Positions 31,994 through 39,429 of a stretch of DNA of 49,123 nt are shown one piece after another. The position numbers and the translations under genes are program-made. Position 1 is the stretch's first letter; each line of letters opens with the position of its first letter. The DNA is from JBOGIF01 sp050742415 (GTDB taxonomy: Bacteria > Actinomycetota > Acidimicrobiia > Acidimicrobiales > AC-14), in assembly GCA_050742415.1 (NCBI GenBank), contig JBOGIF010000045.1:1-49123 (forward strand), given 5' to 3'. The notes under the pieces are model-generated. The model worked only from the letters and a program-made list of their open reading frames with translations. It ran no database searches and was not told the DNA's origin.

Positions 31994-34456
31994 ATGAGTG
32001 AGAACGGCACGACCCCTTCCGGGCAACTGGCTCGGCCCGGCGTCGGGCCCAACCAGGCGCGACACGAGAGCCGACCTCGGGACGACGAGCGCCCCACCCG
32101 CAAGCCACAGGGGGGCTGGGACCGGGTCAAGGTCCTCGTCCTGCTTCTGAGCCTGCTGGGGCTCTCGGTGTGGACGGCTGTCGCCGACAGCCCCATCCTC
32201 CCCGTCGCCGACGCGGTCAACCAGGTGCTGGCGTCGTCGACCGGCCGGTTCCTGATCTTCCTCGTTGTCTTGGAGGTGATCCGCCAGCTCCACTACTGGA
32301 TCAGCGAGCGCTCCGCGCCCTATCACCAGTTCTGGACCAAGCGGTTCTTCGCCAGTATCAACCGCCGGACCGAGGGCATGAACTCGTGGACCCGGTTCCG
32401 GATCGGGCGGCTGGTGAGGGTTGCCGTGGTCCTGGCCATCGTCGGCTCGGTGCTCGGCCGGATGCTCGGCCGGCCCCCGCTGATCGCGCTGTTCGAGGCG
32501 CCGGCGAAGGCGATCGCGGCCCTCCCGATGCTGTTCCAGTTCGCCCTGCTGTTCTTCGTGATCATCATCCAGTTCGTCGGCATGGCGTGGTACGCCGCTC
32601 GCCAGGGGATCGAGGTCTACTTCCCCGACGACATCAAGACGCGCTTCGGCGACGTCTGGGGCCAGGACCACGTGCTCGACCGGGTCCGGGAGAACATCCT
32701 GTTCCTCGAGAACCCCGATTCCATCGAGGCCAAGGGCGGCTACGTGCCGGCTGGCATCCTGCTCTGGGGCCCGCCCGGCACCGGCAAGACGCTGATGGCC
32801 GAGGCGGTCGCCGGTGAGACCGGCAAGCCCTACGTGTTCGTCGACCCCGGTGGGCTGACCGCCTTCGGCTTCGGGGCGCTGGCCGTCAAGGGCGTGTTCC
32901 GCAAGCTCCGCAAGCTGGCTACCCGCTACGGAGGCGTCATCGTGTTCTTCGACGAGGCCGACGCCCTCGGGAGCCGGGTCATGACCCAGCCGAAGCCAAC
33001 CGGCGCATCAGGGGCCGTCTGGGCCCACAACCCGGCCTGCAACGGCATGTCGTACCTCGACCCCCGCACCGCCAACCTTCTGCACACCTCGGCGATGTCG
33101 TCGGCCCTGGCCAGCGAGCCTGAGGAAGGCGGACGACTCCTCCGCAACCGCTTCTTCATGATGGGCGGAGGCGGGGGCGGCGGGATGCTCCAGGCCCTGC
33201 TGACCGAGATCTCCGGGCTCAAGAAGCCCCGGGGCTTCATGAACCGGGTCGTCCGCCGGTCGTTGGGCATGCGGCCGAAGCCCCCGCCCAAGTACCGGAT
33301 CCTCGTCATGATGGCCACCAACCTGCCCGAGGCCCTCGACGAGGCCCTGCTGCGCCCGGGCCGGATCGACCGGGTCTACAAGGTGGGGTACCCCTCCAAG
33401 CCGGGCCGGATCCGCACCTACGAGGGCTACCTGGCGAAGGTCCGCCACGAGCTCACCGCCGCCGACATCGACAAGCTGGCCACCATCACCCCCTACGCCA
33501 CCGGGGCCATCATCAAGGACCTCGTGAACGAGGCGCTGATCCAGTGCATCCGCGACGGCCGCGAGGTGATCACCTGGGGCGACATGGTCAAGGCCAAGCA
33601 CTTCAAGATGCTGGGCCCCCCCGAGGACGTCGAGTACATCGAGCGGGAACGCCACGCTGTGGCCGTCCACGAGGCCTGCCACGCCGTCGCCGCCTACCGG
33701 GTGCGACGTCACCTCACCATCGACATCGCCACCATCGAGAAGGGTGGCACCTACCTGGGCATGGTGGCGTCGATCAAGCCGGAGGACCGGTTCACCCTAT
33801 GGCGGACCGAGTACGAGGCCGATGTCGTCGTCTCTCTCGCCTCGCTCGCCGGGGAGAGGCTGTTCTTCGACGGCGACAACTCGTCGGGCGTCTCCGGCGA
33901 CCTGGAGAGCGCGACCGAGGTGGCCACCCTGATGGAGGGCTACTGGGGCATGGGCACGAGCGTGACCTCCCACGGGGTCACCCATAAGGTGGGCATCGGA
34001 GGGGGCGGCAAGCCGGGCGAGAAGAAGGGCAAGGACGGCAAGGGCGAGCCCGACTTGCTCAACTCCAGCCTGGGCGAGCGCATCGAGGAGAACCTCGGCC
34101 ATCTCCTGGTCCGGGCCGAGCAGCTCCTGCGGGAGAACCGCCTTGAGGTGTTGGCGGTGGCGCACGCCCTCGAGACCCATAAGACGGTGTCGGGAGAGGA
34201 CATCGAAGCCGTCATCGAGGGTCGCCGGGGACCGCTGGTCGACGGCCGGGTGTACGCCGACCCGGGGTTCGCTGCCGTGGTCGAGGCCTACCACTCCCAG
34301 GCGGTGGTCGCCCACAAGGGCAGCGCCGGCTTCGACATCCCCTTGCCCGTGCTCAACGGGCACCGCCCGGAGTACGACAGCGAAGGTGTCGCTGTCCCCG
34401 ATACTGGCGACGGCTCGCCGTGGGCCCGCCCGGCGGGCGAGGACAGCGGCAACTGA
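31994..34456 (+). CDS. FtsH-like membrane AAA+ metalloprotease, atypical
   Basis: 820 residues. Hydrophobic segments lie at about 44-64, 76-96, 135-155 and 170-195, more than the two of classical FtsH. The AAA module has Walker A GPPGTGKT (about 258-265) and Walker B VIVFFDEADALG (about 316-327). An insertion of roughly 90 residues follows, containing a poly-Gly run and CNGMSYLDPRTANLL, before the sensor region MMATNLPEALDEALLRPGRI. The zinc motif is HEACH, near residue 559, where FtsH usually has HEAGH. The distal GVSGDLESATEVATLM segment fits the third ligand region. It is a membrane protein-quality protease, probably a distinct subfamily. Confidence 0.8.
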   Translation: MSENGTTPSGQLARPGVGPNQARHESRPRDDERPTRKPQGGWDRVKVLVLLLSLLGLSVWTAVADSPILPVADAVNQVLASSTGRFLIFLVVLEVIRQLHYWISERSAPYHQFWTKRFFASINRRTEGMNSWTRFRIGRLVRVAVVLAIVGSVLGRMLGRPPLIALFEAPAKAIAALPMLFQFALLFFVIIIQFVGMAWYAARQGIEVYFPDDIKTRFGDVWGQDHVLDRVRENILFLENPDSIEAKGGYVPAGILLWGPPGTGKTLMAEAVAGETGKPYVFVDPGGLTAFGFGALAVKGVFRKLRKLATRYGGVIVFFDEADALGSRVMTQPKPTGASGAVWAHNPACNGMSYLDPRTANLLHTSAMSSALASEPEEGGRLLRNRFFMMGGGGGGGMLQALLTEISGLKKPRGFMNRVVRRSLGMRPKPPPKYRILVMMATNLPEALDEALLRPGRIDRVYKVGYPSKPGRIRTYEGYLAKVRHELTAADIDKLATITPYATGAIIKDLVNEALIQCIRDGREVITWGDMVKAKHFKMLGPPEDVEYIERERHAVAVHEACHAVAAYRVRRHLTIDIATIEKGGTYLGMVASIKPEDRFTLWRTEYEADVVVSLASLAGERLFFDGDNSSGVSGDLESATEVATLMEGYWGMGTSVTSHGVTHKVGIGGGGKPGEKKGKDGKGEPDLLNSSLGERIEENLGHLLVRAEQLLRENRLEVLAVAHALETHKTVSGEDIEAVIEGRRGPLVDGRVYADPGFAAVVEAYHSQAVVAHKGSAGFDIPLPVLNGHRPEYDSEGVAVPDTGDGSPWARPAGEDSGN

Positions 34457-34474
34457 GGTAGTCACCGGCGGGGC

Positions 34475-35176
34475 TCAGACGAGGTCGAGCACGGCGCGCA
34501 GGTCGGCTATACGGGAGGCGCCCTCGGGCAGCGCAGGGAGGCCGTCGCCTTCGTGGCGGTGGTCGGGCCGGCGCAGGTGGGCGGCCCGCATGCCGAGGGC
34601 CAGCGGCCCGGCGACGTCGGGGCCCCATGTGTCACCCACGAACAGCACCTCCGCCGGCGCCAGGCCGCACCGGTCCAACGTGTGGTGGAAGATCCGGGGA
34701 TGGGGCTTGCGCGCCCCAGCCTGGGCGGAGGTGACGACCACGTCGGCGAGCCCGCTGAGCCCGGCCGCCGTCACGGCCCGGTCGATGTGCCAGTCCCAGT
34801 TGGAGCACACAGCCACCTTCACTCCTCGGCGGCGCAGCTCTCCGAGAACATCGGGGACCTCGTTGTAGGCGGCCAACATGTAGTCCTTGGAGACGGCGTA
34901 GAGGTCGGCCACCAGCGCTTCGAGGTCGTCCTCGCCGACGCCGGCGGAACGGGAGCGCTGCCGCAGCCGGTCGAGCTCCCAGGCCCGGTAGTGCTCGGGG
35001 CTCCGGGAGTGCTCGGCATGCTCCTCTCCGTCGAGGGCGCCACCGACCCATCGGTCGGTCCAGGCGGCCTCGTCGTACTGGATGCCGTGGCGGGAGAACA
35101 CCTGCTCATGAGTGTCGCCCCACGACACCGCCCGGGCGAGGGTGCCGTAGAAGTCGAACAGGACCCCGCGGGTCAC
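34475..35176 (-). CDS. HAD-superfamily hydrolase coupled to the M50 protease gene
   Basis: 233 residues from GTG at 35176, overlapping the protease stop (GTGA). Motif I is VLFDFYGTLARAVS with the DxY variant of DxD. The middle has VAVCSNWDWHIDRAV (motif II, Ser/Asn), then KPHPRIFHHTL (Lys) and LFVGDTWGPDVAGPLALGMR (motif IV). This is the YjjG/haloacid-dehalogenase-like type. The position 3' of a PqqD-M50 protease and a small peptide gene suggests it belongs to the same locus, but a generic phosphatase that happens to be co-transcribed is equally possible. Confidence 0.8.
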   Translation of the reverse strand: MTRGVLFDFYGTLARAVSWGDTHEQVFSRHGIQYDEAAWTDRWVGGALDGEEHAEHSRSPEHYRAWELDRLRQRSRSAGVGEDDLEALVADLYAVSKDYMLAAYNEVPDVLGELRRRGVKVAVCSNWDWHIDRAVTAAGLSGLADVVVTSAQAGARKPHPRIFHHTLDRCGLAPAEVLFVGDTWGPDVAGPLALGMRAAHLRRPDHRHEGDGLPALPEGASRIADLRAVLDLV

Positions 35177-36537
35177 ACCCGTCGGGTCCGGGCCAGGTAT
35201 GTCCCGACCAGCCGGTCCCACTCGGCCGGCGAGATGGCGTCGCGCCGGTTGGGCCGGGCGGAGCGCCCGGCGCGAGCCGCGGCCACCGCGAGGGTGAGCA
35301 CGAGTCCCACCAGCGGCAGCGCCAGCAGGGTGATCTGAAGGGCGGCCAGGGTGGCCGGGCCGTAATCGTGGGCGCCGAGCGCCGAGCTGAAGGCGGCACG
35401 CTGGTCGGCCAGGCTGTCCACAGCGGTGGCGATCAGCTCGGGCCCGGCGGTGATGACCCACGCACACCAACCGATGCCAACCGCGACCGCGGCGATCACC
35501 CACGCCGTCACTGCCCTCCGCACACCCGGCCGCAGGGAGGCGACGGCCGGGCTCGGAGGCCGACGGGCCACGGTGGTGGCGAGGACCGGCCGAACGAGTG
35601 GGAACAGGTCCGGCACGCCGGTGAGGTCGCTGACCACGTAGTAGCCGTCGAGGCGGAGGAAGGGCCAGAACTGGCCGGCCATCTCCAGGTGCTGGACGGC
35701 GACCACCACGAGCAACGCCTCGAATCCGGTGACCGCGTAGGCGGCGACTGTGGCCAGGACGAAGATTGCGTTGAAGTAGATGCCGCCCAGGTCGGCCCGC
35801 AGGCGACCGGCACGGTCGAGGCGGTACGTGTCGGTCAGGTCGTTGTAGAAGACGAGCCAGTAGATGTAGATGCCGATGCCGATAGCGCCCGGCCGGGCGC
35901 CCCCGTAGCGGCTGGCGGCGGCGTGGCCGAGCTCGTGGAAGGTGGCCCCCGCCACCAGCACGACGGCGAGCAGCGGAAGGAGAAGGGGCGTGGCGATGGC
36001 GGCACGGAAGGCGGGCCCGGTGCCGTGGACCAGGAACACCCACACGTCGACGACCGCCAGCGCGGCCAGGACGGTGGCCACGACCGCCGGCGCGAACAGC
36101 GGGCGCAGGGCACCGCTCACGGCCCCGACCGCCCGGGCCGGCATCAAGGGCACGCGGAAGCGCAGGCCCAGGAGGGGGTCGGGAAGGGTTCGGGCGGGGG
36201 AGGCGGGCAATCCCTCTCCGACCAGCACGCCCAGGGGCCCCAGCTTGTGGTCGATCAGGTAGGCGACGTTGGCGGCGCTGACCGGCCGTCCCAGCTCCTT
36301 GGTCACCGAGAGGGCGAGGCCGGCGGCATCGCGCCTGCCGTCGGCCGCCGCAACCACCAGGTAGAGCAACCTGGAAAGCTCCACCACCTGGCCGTCGGGC
36401 CGGCGCAGCAGGTAGGAGCCCTCGGAGCGGCCGGACCCCTGGTACGGCCCGAGGAACTCGACACCAGGCACCAGGGCCGGGGCTTCAGATGCAGAGAGGG
36501 GTGGCGCGAAGCCACCCCTCTCTGGTGCTGCGGGCAA
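35173..36537 (-). CDS. M50 family membrane metalloprotease with N-terminal PqqD-like domain
   Basis: Up to 454 residues. Residues about 25-95 resemble a PqqD-type winged helix: LLRRPDGQVVELSRLLYLVV, then LSVTKELGRPVSAANVAYLI. Such domains serve as RiPP recognition elements that hold leader peptides. The rest is a multi-pass membrane protein with HELGH in GATFHELGHAAASRYGG (zinc motif) and a later RLDGYYVVSDLTGVPDL that provides the distal Asp, as in 'putative peptide zinc metalloprotease' proteins. The start is uncertain: TTG at 36537 precedes a strong hairpin, and GTG at 36471 follows it. It lies directly after a small peptide gene. Confidence 0.8.
   Translation of the reverse strand: MPAAPERGGFAPPLSASEAPALVPGVEFLGPYQGSGRSEGSYLLRRPDGQVVELSRLLYLVVAAADGRRDAAGLALSVTKELGRPVSAANVAYLIDHKLGPLGVLVGEGLPASPARTLPDPLLGLRFRVPLMPARAVGAVSGALRPLFAPAVVATVLAALAVVDVWVFLVHGTGPAFRAAIATPLLLPLLAVVLVAGATFHELGHAAASRYGGARPGAIGIGIYIYWLVFYNDLTDTYRLDRAGRLRADLGGIYFNAIFVLATVAAYAVTGFEALLVVVAVQHLEMAGQFWPFLRLDGYYVVSDLTGVPDLFPLVRPVLATTVARRPPSPAVASLRPGVRRAVTAWVIAAVAVGIGWCAWVITAGPELIATAVDSLADQRAAFSSALGAHDYGPATLAALQITLLALPLVGLVLTLAVAAARAGRSARPNRRDAISPAEWDRLVGTYLARTRRV
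36492..36524 (-). terminator. 14-bp hairpin (TTCGC loop) between peptide gene and protease core
   Basis: CAGAGAGGGGTGGC pairs perfectly with GCCACCCCTCTCTG around a TTCGC loop, 22 nt after the peptide gene stop. With no U-run it is more likely an attenuator or mRNA-stabilising hairpin, making peptide mRNA exceed protease mRNA, than a full terminator. Confidence 0.6.
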
Positions 36538-36545
36538 GGCCGTTG

Positions 36546-36677
36546 TTACAGCTTCACCTTCAACTTGACGAGCTTCAGGGCGTTGAGCTTGATCTTCGCC
36601 ATGAGCTGGCGGGCAGGAAGCAGTTCCACTACCTGTCCGTCGAGCTCGTCGACGGACAGTTCGGTAAGGGGTGCCAC
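36546..36677 (-). CDS. 43-residue putative RiPP precursor peptide
   Basis: It starts at a GTG preceded by AAAGGAGG at 8-9 nt, the best ribosome binding site in the region, and stops at TAA (36546). The peptide has an acidic leader-like half, APLTELSVDELDGQVVELLP, and a cationic, Leu/Lys-alternating tail from ARQLMAKIKLNALK to the end, LVKLKVKL. An acidic conserved-looking leader, a short amphipathic core, high expression signals, a following hairpin and an adjacent PqqD-domain protease are all expected of a ribosomally made, processed peptide. It has no Cys, Ser or Thr in the core, so lanthionine-type modification is excluded. Function unknown. Confidence 0.65.
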   Translation of the reverse strand: MAPLTELSVDELDGQVVELLPARQLMAKIKLNALKLVKLKVKL

Positions 36678-36813
36678 AGGTGAGTTCCTCCTTTGTCAGC
36701 GTGCGAATCGAAAGCCTCGCCGTAGTAACTCGCCGCTCTCCCAGCCGGACTCACCGACGAGACCGGACCCAGGATCGCACTCCTGTCGTAGGCGGGTCAA
36801 GGCAGAAACTCAC

Positions 36814-37551
36814 TCAGCGTGAATCTTGTCCCACTCTGACAGCCTGCGTCTGGACGCCGGGGGCGGCCGCCTCCCGGAGCCGGAGCCACCCGAAGACCGT
36901 GCCCGTGACGAGCCACAGGCAGCTGGTGCCGGCCAGGCTGGCCAGCCGGAACTGCCACACCAGGGTGGCGGGAACGTCGATCACGTCGGGGCTGGCGGGC
37001 AAGGCCAGGAACCCGGCACCGACCAATGCCAGGTAGGTGGCGGCGGTAGCCGGTACCCGTAGGTGTTCGGGCACGGCCTTCGCCGTCATCGACCGCCAGG
37101 CCCGCCAGGTCGCCCAGGAAGCCACGACCGACCACGCCAGCAGAACCACGTACAACAGGGTCCGGCGGCCGATCGTGGATGGGTTGCCGACGGCCGGCGG
37201 GTTGGCCGGGTACTTGAGGAACGGGACGACGAACACGGTGGCCAGGCCGGTGACGGCCAGTCCCATAGCCGCCCGCCAGTCGCCGCCGGACGCCAAACGG
37301 CGACTAACGGCGGCGAACACCACCGAGAACACAATCCCGACGGCCAGGCCGTAGAGAACGGCGGCGGCCGCCCCACCGGCCTGTTGCGCCCCCCGCCCGA
37401 ACATCTCGGCGGCGCCGCCCGTGGGTTGGCGTTCGGCCTCGATGGCTATGGCCCGGCCGATCGGGCCCTCGCCGGCGATGGCCAGGACGGCGGCCATGGC
37501 GAGGCCGCCGGCCGTACCGGCGAGGGCCCCGTGGGCCAGATGACGTCGCAT
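36814..37551 (-). CDS. cbtA: CbtA-family predicted cobalt transporter subunit
   Basis: 245 residues with five or six membrane helices. The N-terminal HGALAGTAGGLAMAAVLAIA, the central FVVPFLKYPANPPAVGNPST loop and the late VIDVPATLVWQFRLASLAGT are typical of CbtA. CbtA/CbtB are known from B12-riboswitch and cobalamin-operon contexts as candidate cobalt importers. It follows cbtB by 24 nt and closes the cobalamin operon. The 136 nt between its end and the peptide gene start carry no recognisable RNA gene. Confidence 0.82.
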   Translation of the reverse strand: MRRHLAHGALAGTAGGLAMAAVLAIAGEGPIGRAIAIEAERQPTGGAAEMFGRGAQQAGGAAAAVLYGLAVGIVFSVVFAAVSRRLASGGDWRAAMGLAVTGLATVFVVPFLKYPANPPAVGNPSTIGRRTLLYVVLLAWSVVASWATWRAWRSMTAKAVPEHLRVPATAATYLALVGAGFLALPASPDVIDVPATLVWQFRLASLAGTSCLWLVTGTVFGWLRLREAAAPGVQTQAVRVGQDSR

Positions 37552-37575
37552 TGGGACCTCCTGGAAGACTCGGGG

Positions 37576-37803
37576 CTAGTGGCAGGGGACGCCGAGGAAG
37601 TGGCGGCCGTCGTGGAAAAGCTCGTGCAGGGTCGTGGCGCCGGCCTTCAGGACCACGCCGTTCTCCATGGTGACGGCGTAGACCAGCGCCAGGGCCAGGA
37701 CCACCACGGCCCACGCCCACGTCGGGATGCTGATCCCGTCTGCCGGCCGCTCGACGCTGCCGTCGGGGTTGATCGTCTCGCGCTCGAGGTTGTCGAAGTT
37801 CAT
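37576..37803 (-). CDS. cbtB: CbtB-family predicted cobalt transporter subunit
   Basis: 75 residues: one membrane helix (TWAWAVVVLALALVYAVTM) and a His-rich C-terminus LHELFHDGRHFLGVPCH that would bind metal, exactly the CbtB layout. Its ATG overlaps the cbiX stop (ATGA). It works with CbtA, probably delivering cobalt for the chelatase encoded just upstream. Confidence 0.88.
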   Translation of the reverse strand: MNFDNLERETINPDGSVERPADGISIPTWAWAVVVLALALVYAVTMENGVVLKAGATTLHELFHDGRHFLGVPCH

Positions 37804-38663
37804 CTCACCTCCTCGGTTTCGCTAGGGGGGATGCTCGAAGAGTGGGAATGGTGGTGCCCGTGGCCGGGCAGCGACACCCGGTAGACGCAGAGGTCGCAGT
37901 TCATGCGCACGTCGCCCTCTAGCGCTTCGCGGTAGCGCTCCAGGACCAGGGCCGCCACCCGGGCATCGGGGCCGAGGTGGGCACCGTTGCACACATGCAC
38001 GTCGGGGTTGTCGCCCGCCCACGCCGCCGCCTGGTCCCGGATCCGCTCGACCAGGATCCCGGTGAAGAGGAAGTACGGCACCACCGCTATGCGTTCGGCG
38101 CCGAGGCGCCGGCAGCGGTCCAGGGCGGCGGGGACGCTCGGGGCCGCCAGGGAGACGAAGGCTGGCTCGACGATGTCCAGACCCCGGGAGTCACCCAGCA
38201 GGCGGGCCACCTTGTAGAGGTCGGCGTTGGCGTCTGGATCCGACGAACCCCGGCCGACCACCACGACCGCAGTGGCGGATGGGTCGGCGTCGCCGATGGC
38301 GGCCCGGATGCGTTCCTCAGCCACCGCCAGGACCAGCGGGTGGATACCGAGGTCTCGGGCATAGCGGAAGTCGACCCCGGGATGGCGGTGGCGGCCGCGG
38401 TGGAGAGCGGCGGGCCCGTCGTTCTTCATGTGGCCGGCGCCGAGCAGCACCAGCGGCGTGGCCACGACCGAGGTGGCACCGCCCGCCACGAGCGAGTCGA
38501 CGGCGGTGTCCAGATCAGGCCCCGCCAGCTCGATGAAGCCGCAGCCCACGGCCAGCTCGGGGGCCTTCGCCGCTACGGCCGAGGCCAGCCCCCAGTACTC
38601 GGCGACGCCGGCGGCCGAGCGGCTGCCGTGGCCGACGAGGAGCATCGACGGCTTCTCAGCCAT
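37800..38663 (-). CDS. cbiX: Sirohydrochlorin cobaltochelatase
   Basis: 287 residues from ATG at 38663. LLVGHGSRSAAGVAEYW is the N-terminal chelatase motif with the metal-binding His. Two tandem CbiX-like halves follow: PLVLLGAGHMKND in the first and VVVVGRGSSDPDANADLYKV and VVPYFLFTGILVERI in the second. A His-rich tail (GHGHHHSHSS) is typical of cobalt chelatases. It inserts Co2+ into sirohydrochlorin, the first committed step of the early-cobalt (anaerobic) route. It starts 2 nt after cobH ends and overlaps cbtB. Confidence 0.9.
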   Translation of the reverse strand: MAEKPSMLLVGHGSRSAAGVAEYWGLASAVAAKAPELAVGCGFIELAGPDLDTAVDSLVAGGATSVVATPLVLLGAGHMKNDGPAALHRGRHRHPGVDFRYARDLGIHPLVLAVAEERIRAAIGDADPSATAVVVVGRGSSDPDANADLYKVARLLGDSRGLDIVEPAFVSLAAPSVPAALDRCRRLGAERIAVVPYFLFTGILVERIRDQAAAWAGDNPDVHVCNGAHLGPDARVAALVLERYREALEGDVRMNCDLCVYRVSLPGHGHHHSHSSSIPPSETEEVR

Positions 38664-38665
38664 GG

Positions 38666-39244
38666 TCAGCCATCCTGGGCCAGACGAACGAGAGCGTTGA
38701 CTACGGCGGCCGCCACCGCGCTGCCGCCCTTCTCGCCCACATTGGAGATGGCGGTGAGGTCGGTGGCCCGCAACGACTCCTTGGCCTCGGCCGCGCCCAC
38801 GAAGCCCACGGGCATCCCGACCACGAGGGCCGGCCGGAACCCGTCGCGGCGATGCAGCCTGACCACCTCTTCGAGGGCGGTGGGCGCACACCCCACCACG
38901 ACCACGGCGCCGTGGGGATGGTGAGCGGCGGCGAGGCGTATGCCGGCGGCGGAGCGCGTGGACGTACCGGTGACCGCTTCTGGCAAGTAGCATAGAGCCG
39001 CGGCGCCGGTGATCCCGTGGCGCACCACCTCCACGTCGGTGACCACGGGGCCGCCGGCGCCCAATGCCGCGACGCCGGCGGCGACGGCGTCCTCGTCGAG
39101 CACCATGCTCGAGGCGTAGTCGAGGTCGGCGCTGGCGTGGATGACCCGCGCCACCACCGCGGCGACGCCCGGACCGAGACGCGAGAGGTCGACCCGGCCG
39201 GCCAGGATGCGGTAGCTCTCCGCCTCGATCGGATGGATGGTCAC
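38666..39244 (-). CDS. cobH: Cobalt-precorrin-8 methylmutase
   Basis: 192 residues from GTG at 39244, overlapping the ferredoxin stop. IHPIEAESYRILAGRVDLSR at the start, RVIHASADLDYA (catalytic His) and ALVVGMPVGFVGAAEAKESL are the CobH/CbiC hallmarks. The enzyme moves a methyl group from C11 to C12 to give hydrogenobyrinate or its cobalt form. In this early-cobalt operon it would act as CbiC. It has standard length and intact motifs. Confidence 0.93.
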   Translation of the reverse strand: MTIHPIEAESYRILAGRVDLSRLGPGVAAVVARVIHASADLDYASSMVLDEDAVAAGVAALGAGGPVVTDVEVVRHGITGAAALCYLPEAVTGTSTRSAAGIRLAAAHHPHGAVVVVGCAPTALEEVVRLHRRDGFRPALVVGMPVGFVGAAEAKESLRATDLTAISNVGEKGGSAVAAAVVNALVRLAQDG

Positions 39245-39429
39245 AGCTCGCTCACCGCGTCGCGCGGGCAGACCTCGATGCACGCCAGGCAGCCGGTGCA
39301 GCGCTCCGCTACCACGACCGGTCGATGGCGGGCGCGCAGCAGGGCGTGGGTGGGGCAGGTGGCGACGCACATGCCGCACGCTGTGCACCGGTAGTCGATC
39401 ACGACCGCGCCTCTCGTCGGCGTGGTCAC
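39241..39429 (-). CDS. 2[4Fe-4S] ferredoxin inside the cobalamin operon
   Basis: 62 residues from GTG at 39429, overlapping the cobJ-domain gene stop. Two motifs, CTACGMCVATCP and CTGCLACIEVCP, give eight cysteines for two [4Fe-4S] clusters. It could supply low-potential electrons to a cobalamin-pathway step such as cobalt reduction or precorrin-6A reduction. No CbiJ/CobK reductase is seen in the window, which makes its presence here notable. A longer in-frame reading upstream is a shadow of cobJ. Confidence 0.85.
   Translation of the reverse strand: MTTPTRGAVVIDYRCTACGMCVATCPTHALLRARHRPVVVAERCTGCLACIEVCPRDAVSEL

Noticed and set aside
29410..32220. 936-residue minus-strand ORF
   Set aside because: It is antisense to the sortase substrate, lipoprotein and FtsH-like genes and has no family features.
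36678..36813. tRNA or small RNA between cbtA and the peptide gene
   Set aside because: No cloverleaf or CCA-adjacent acceptor stem could be formed; it is more likely a promoter region.
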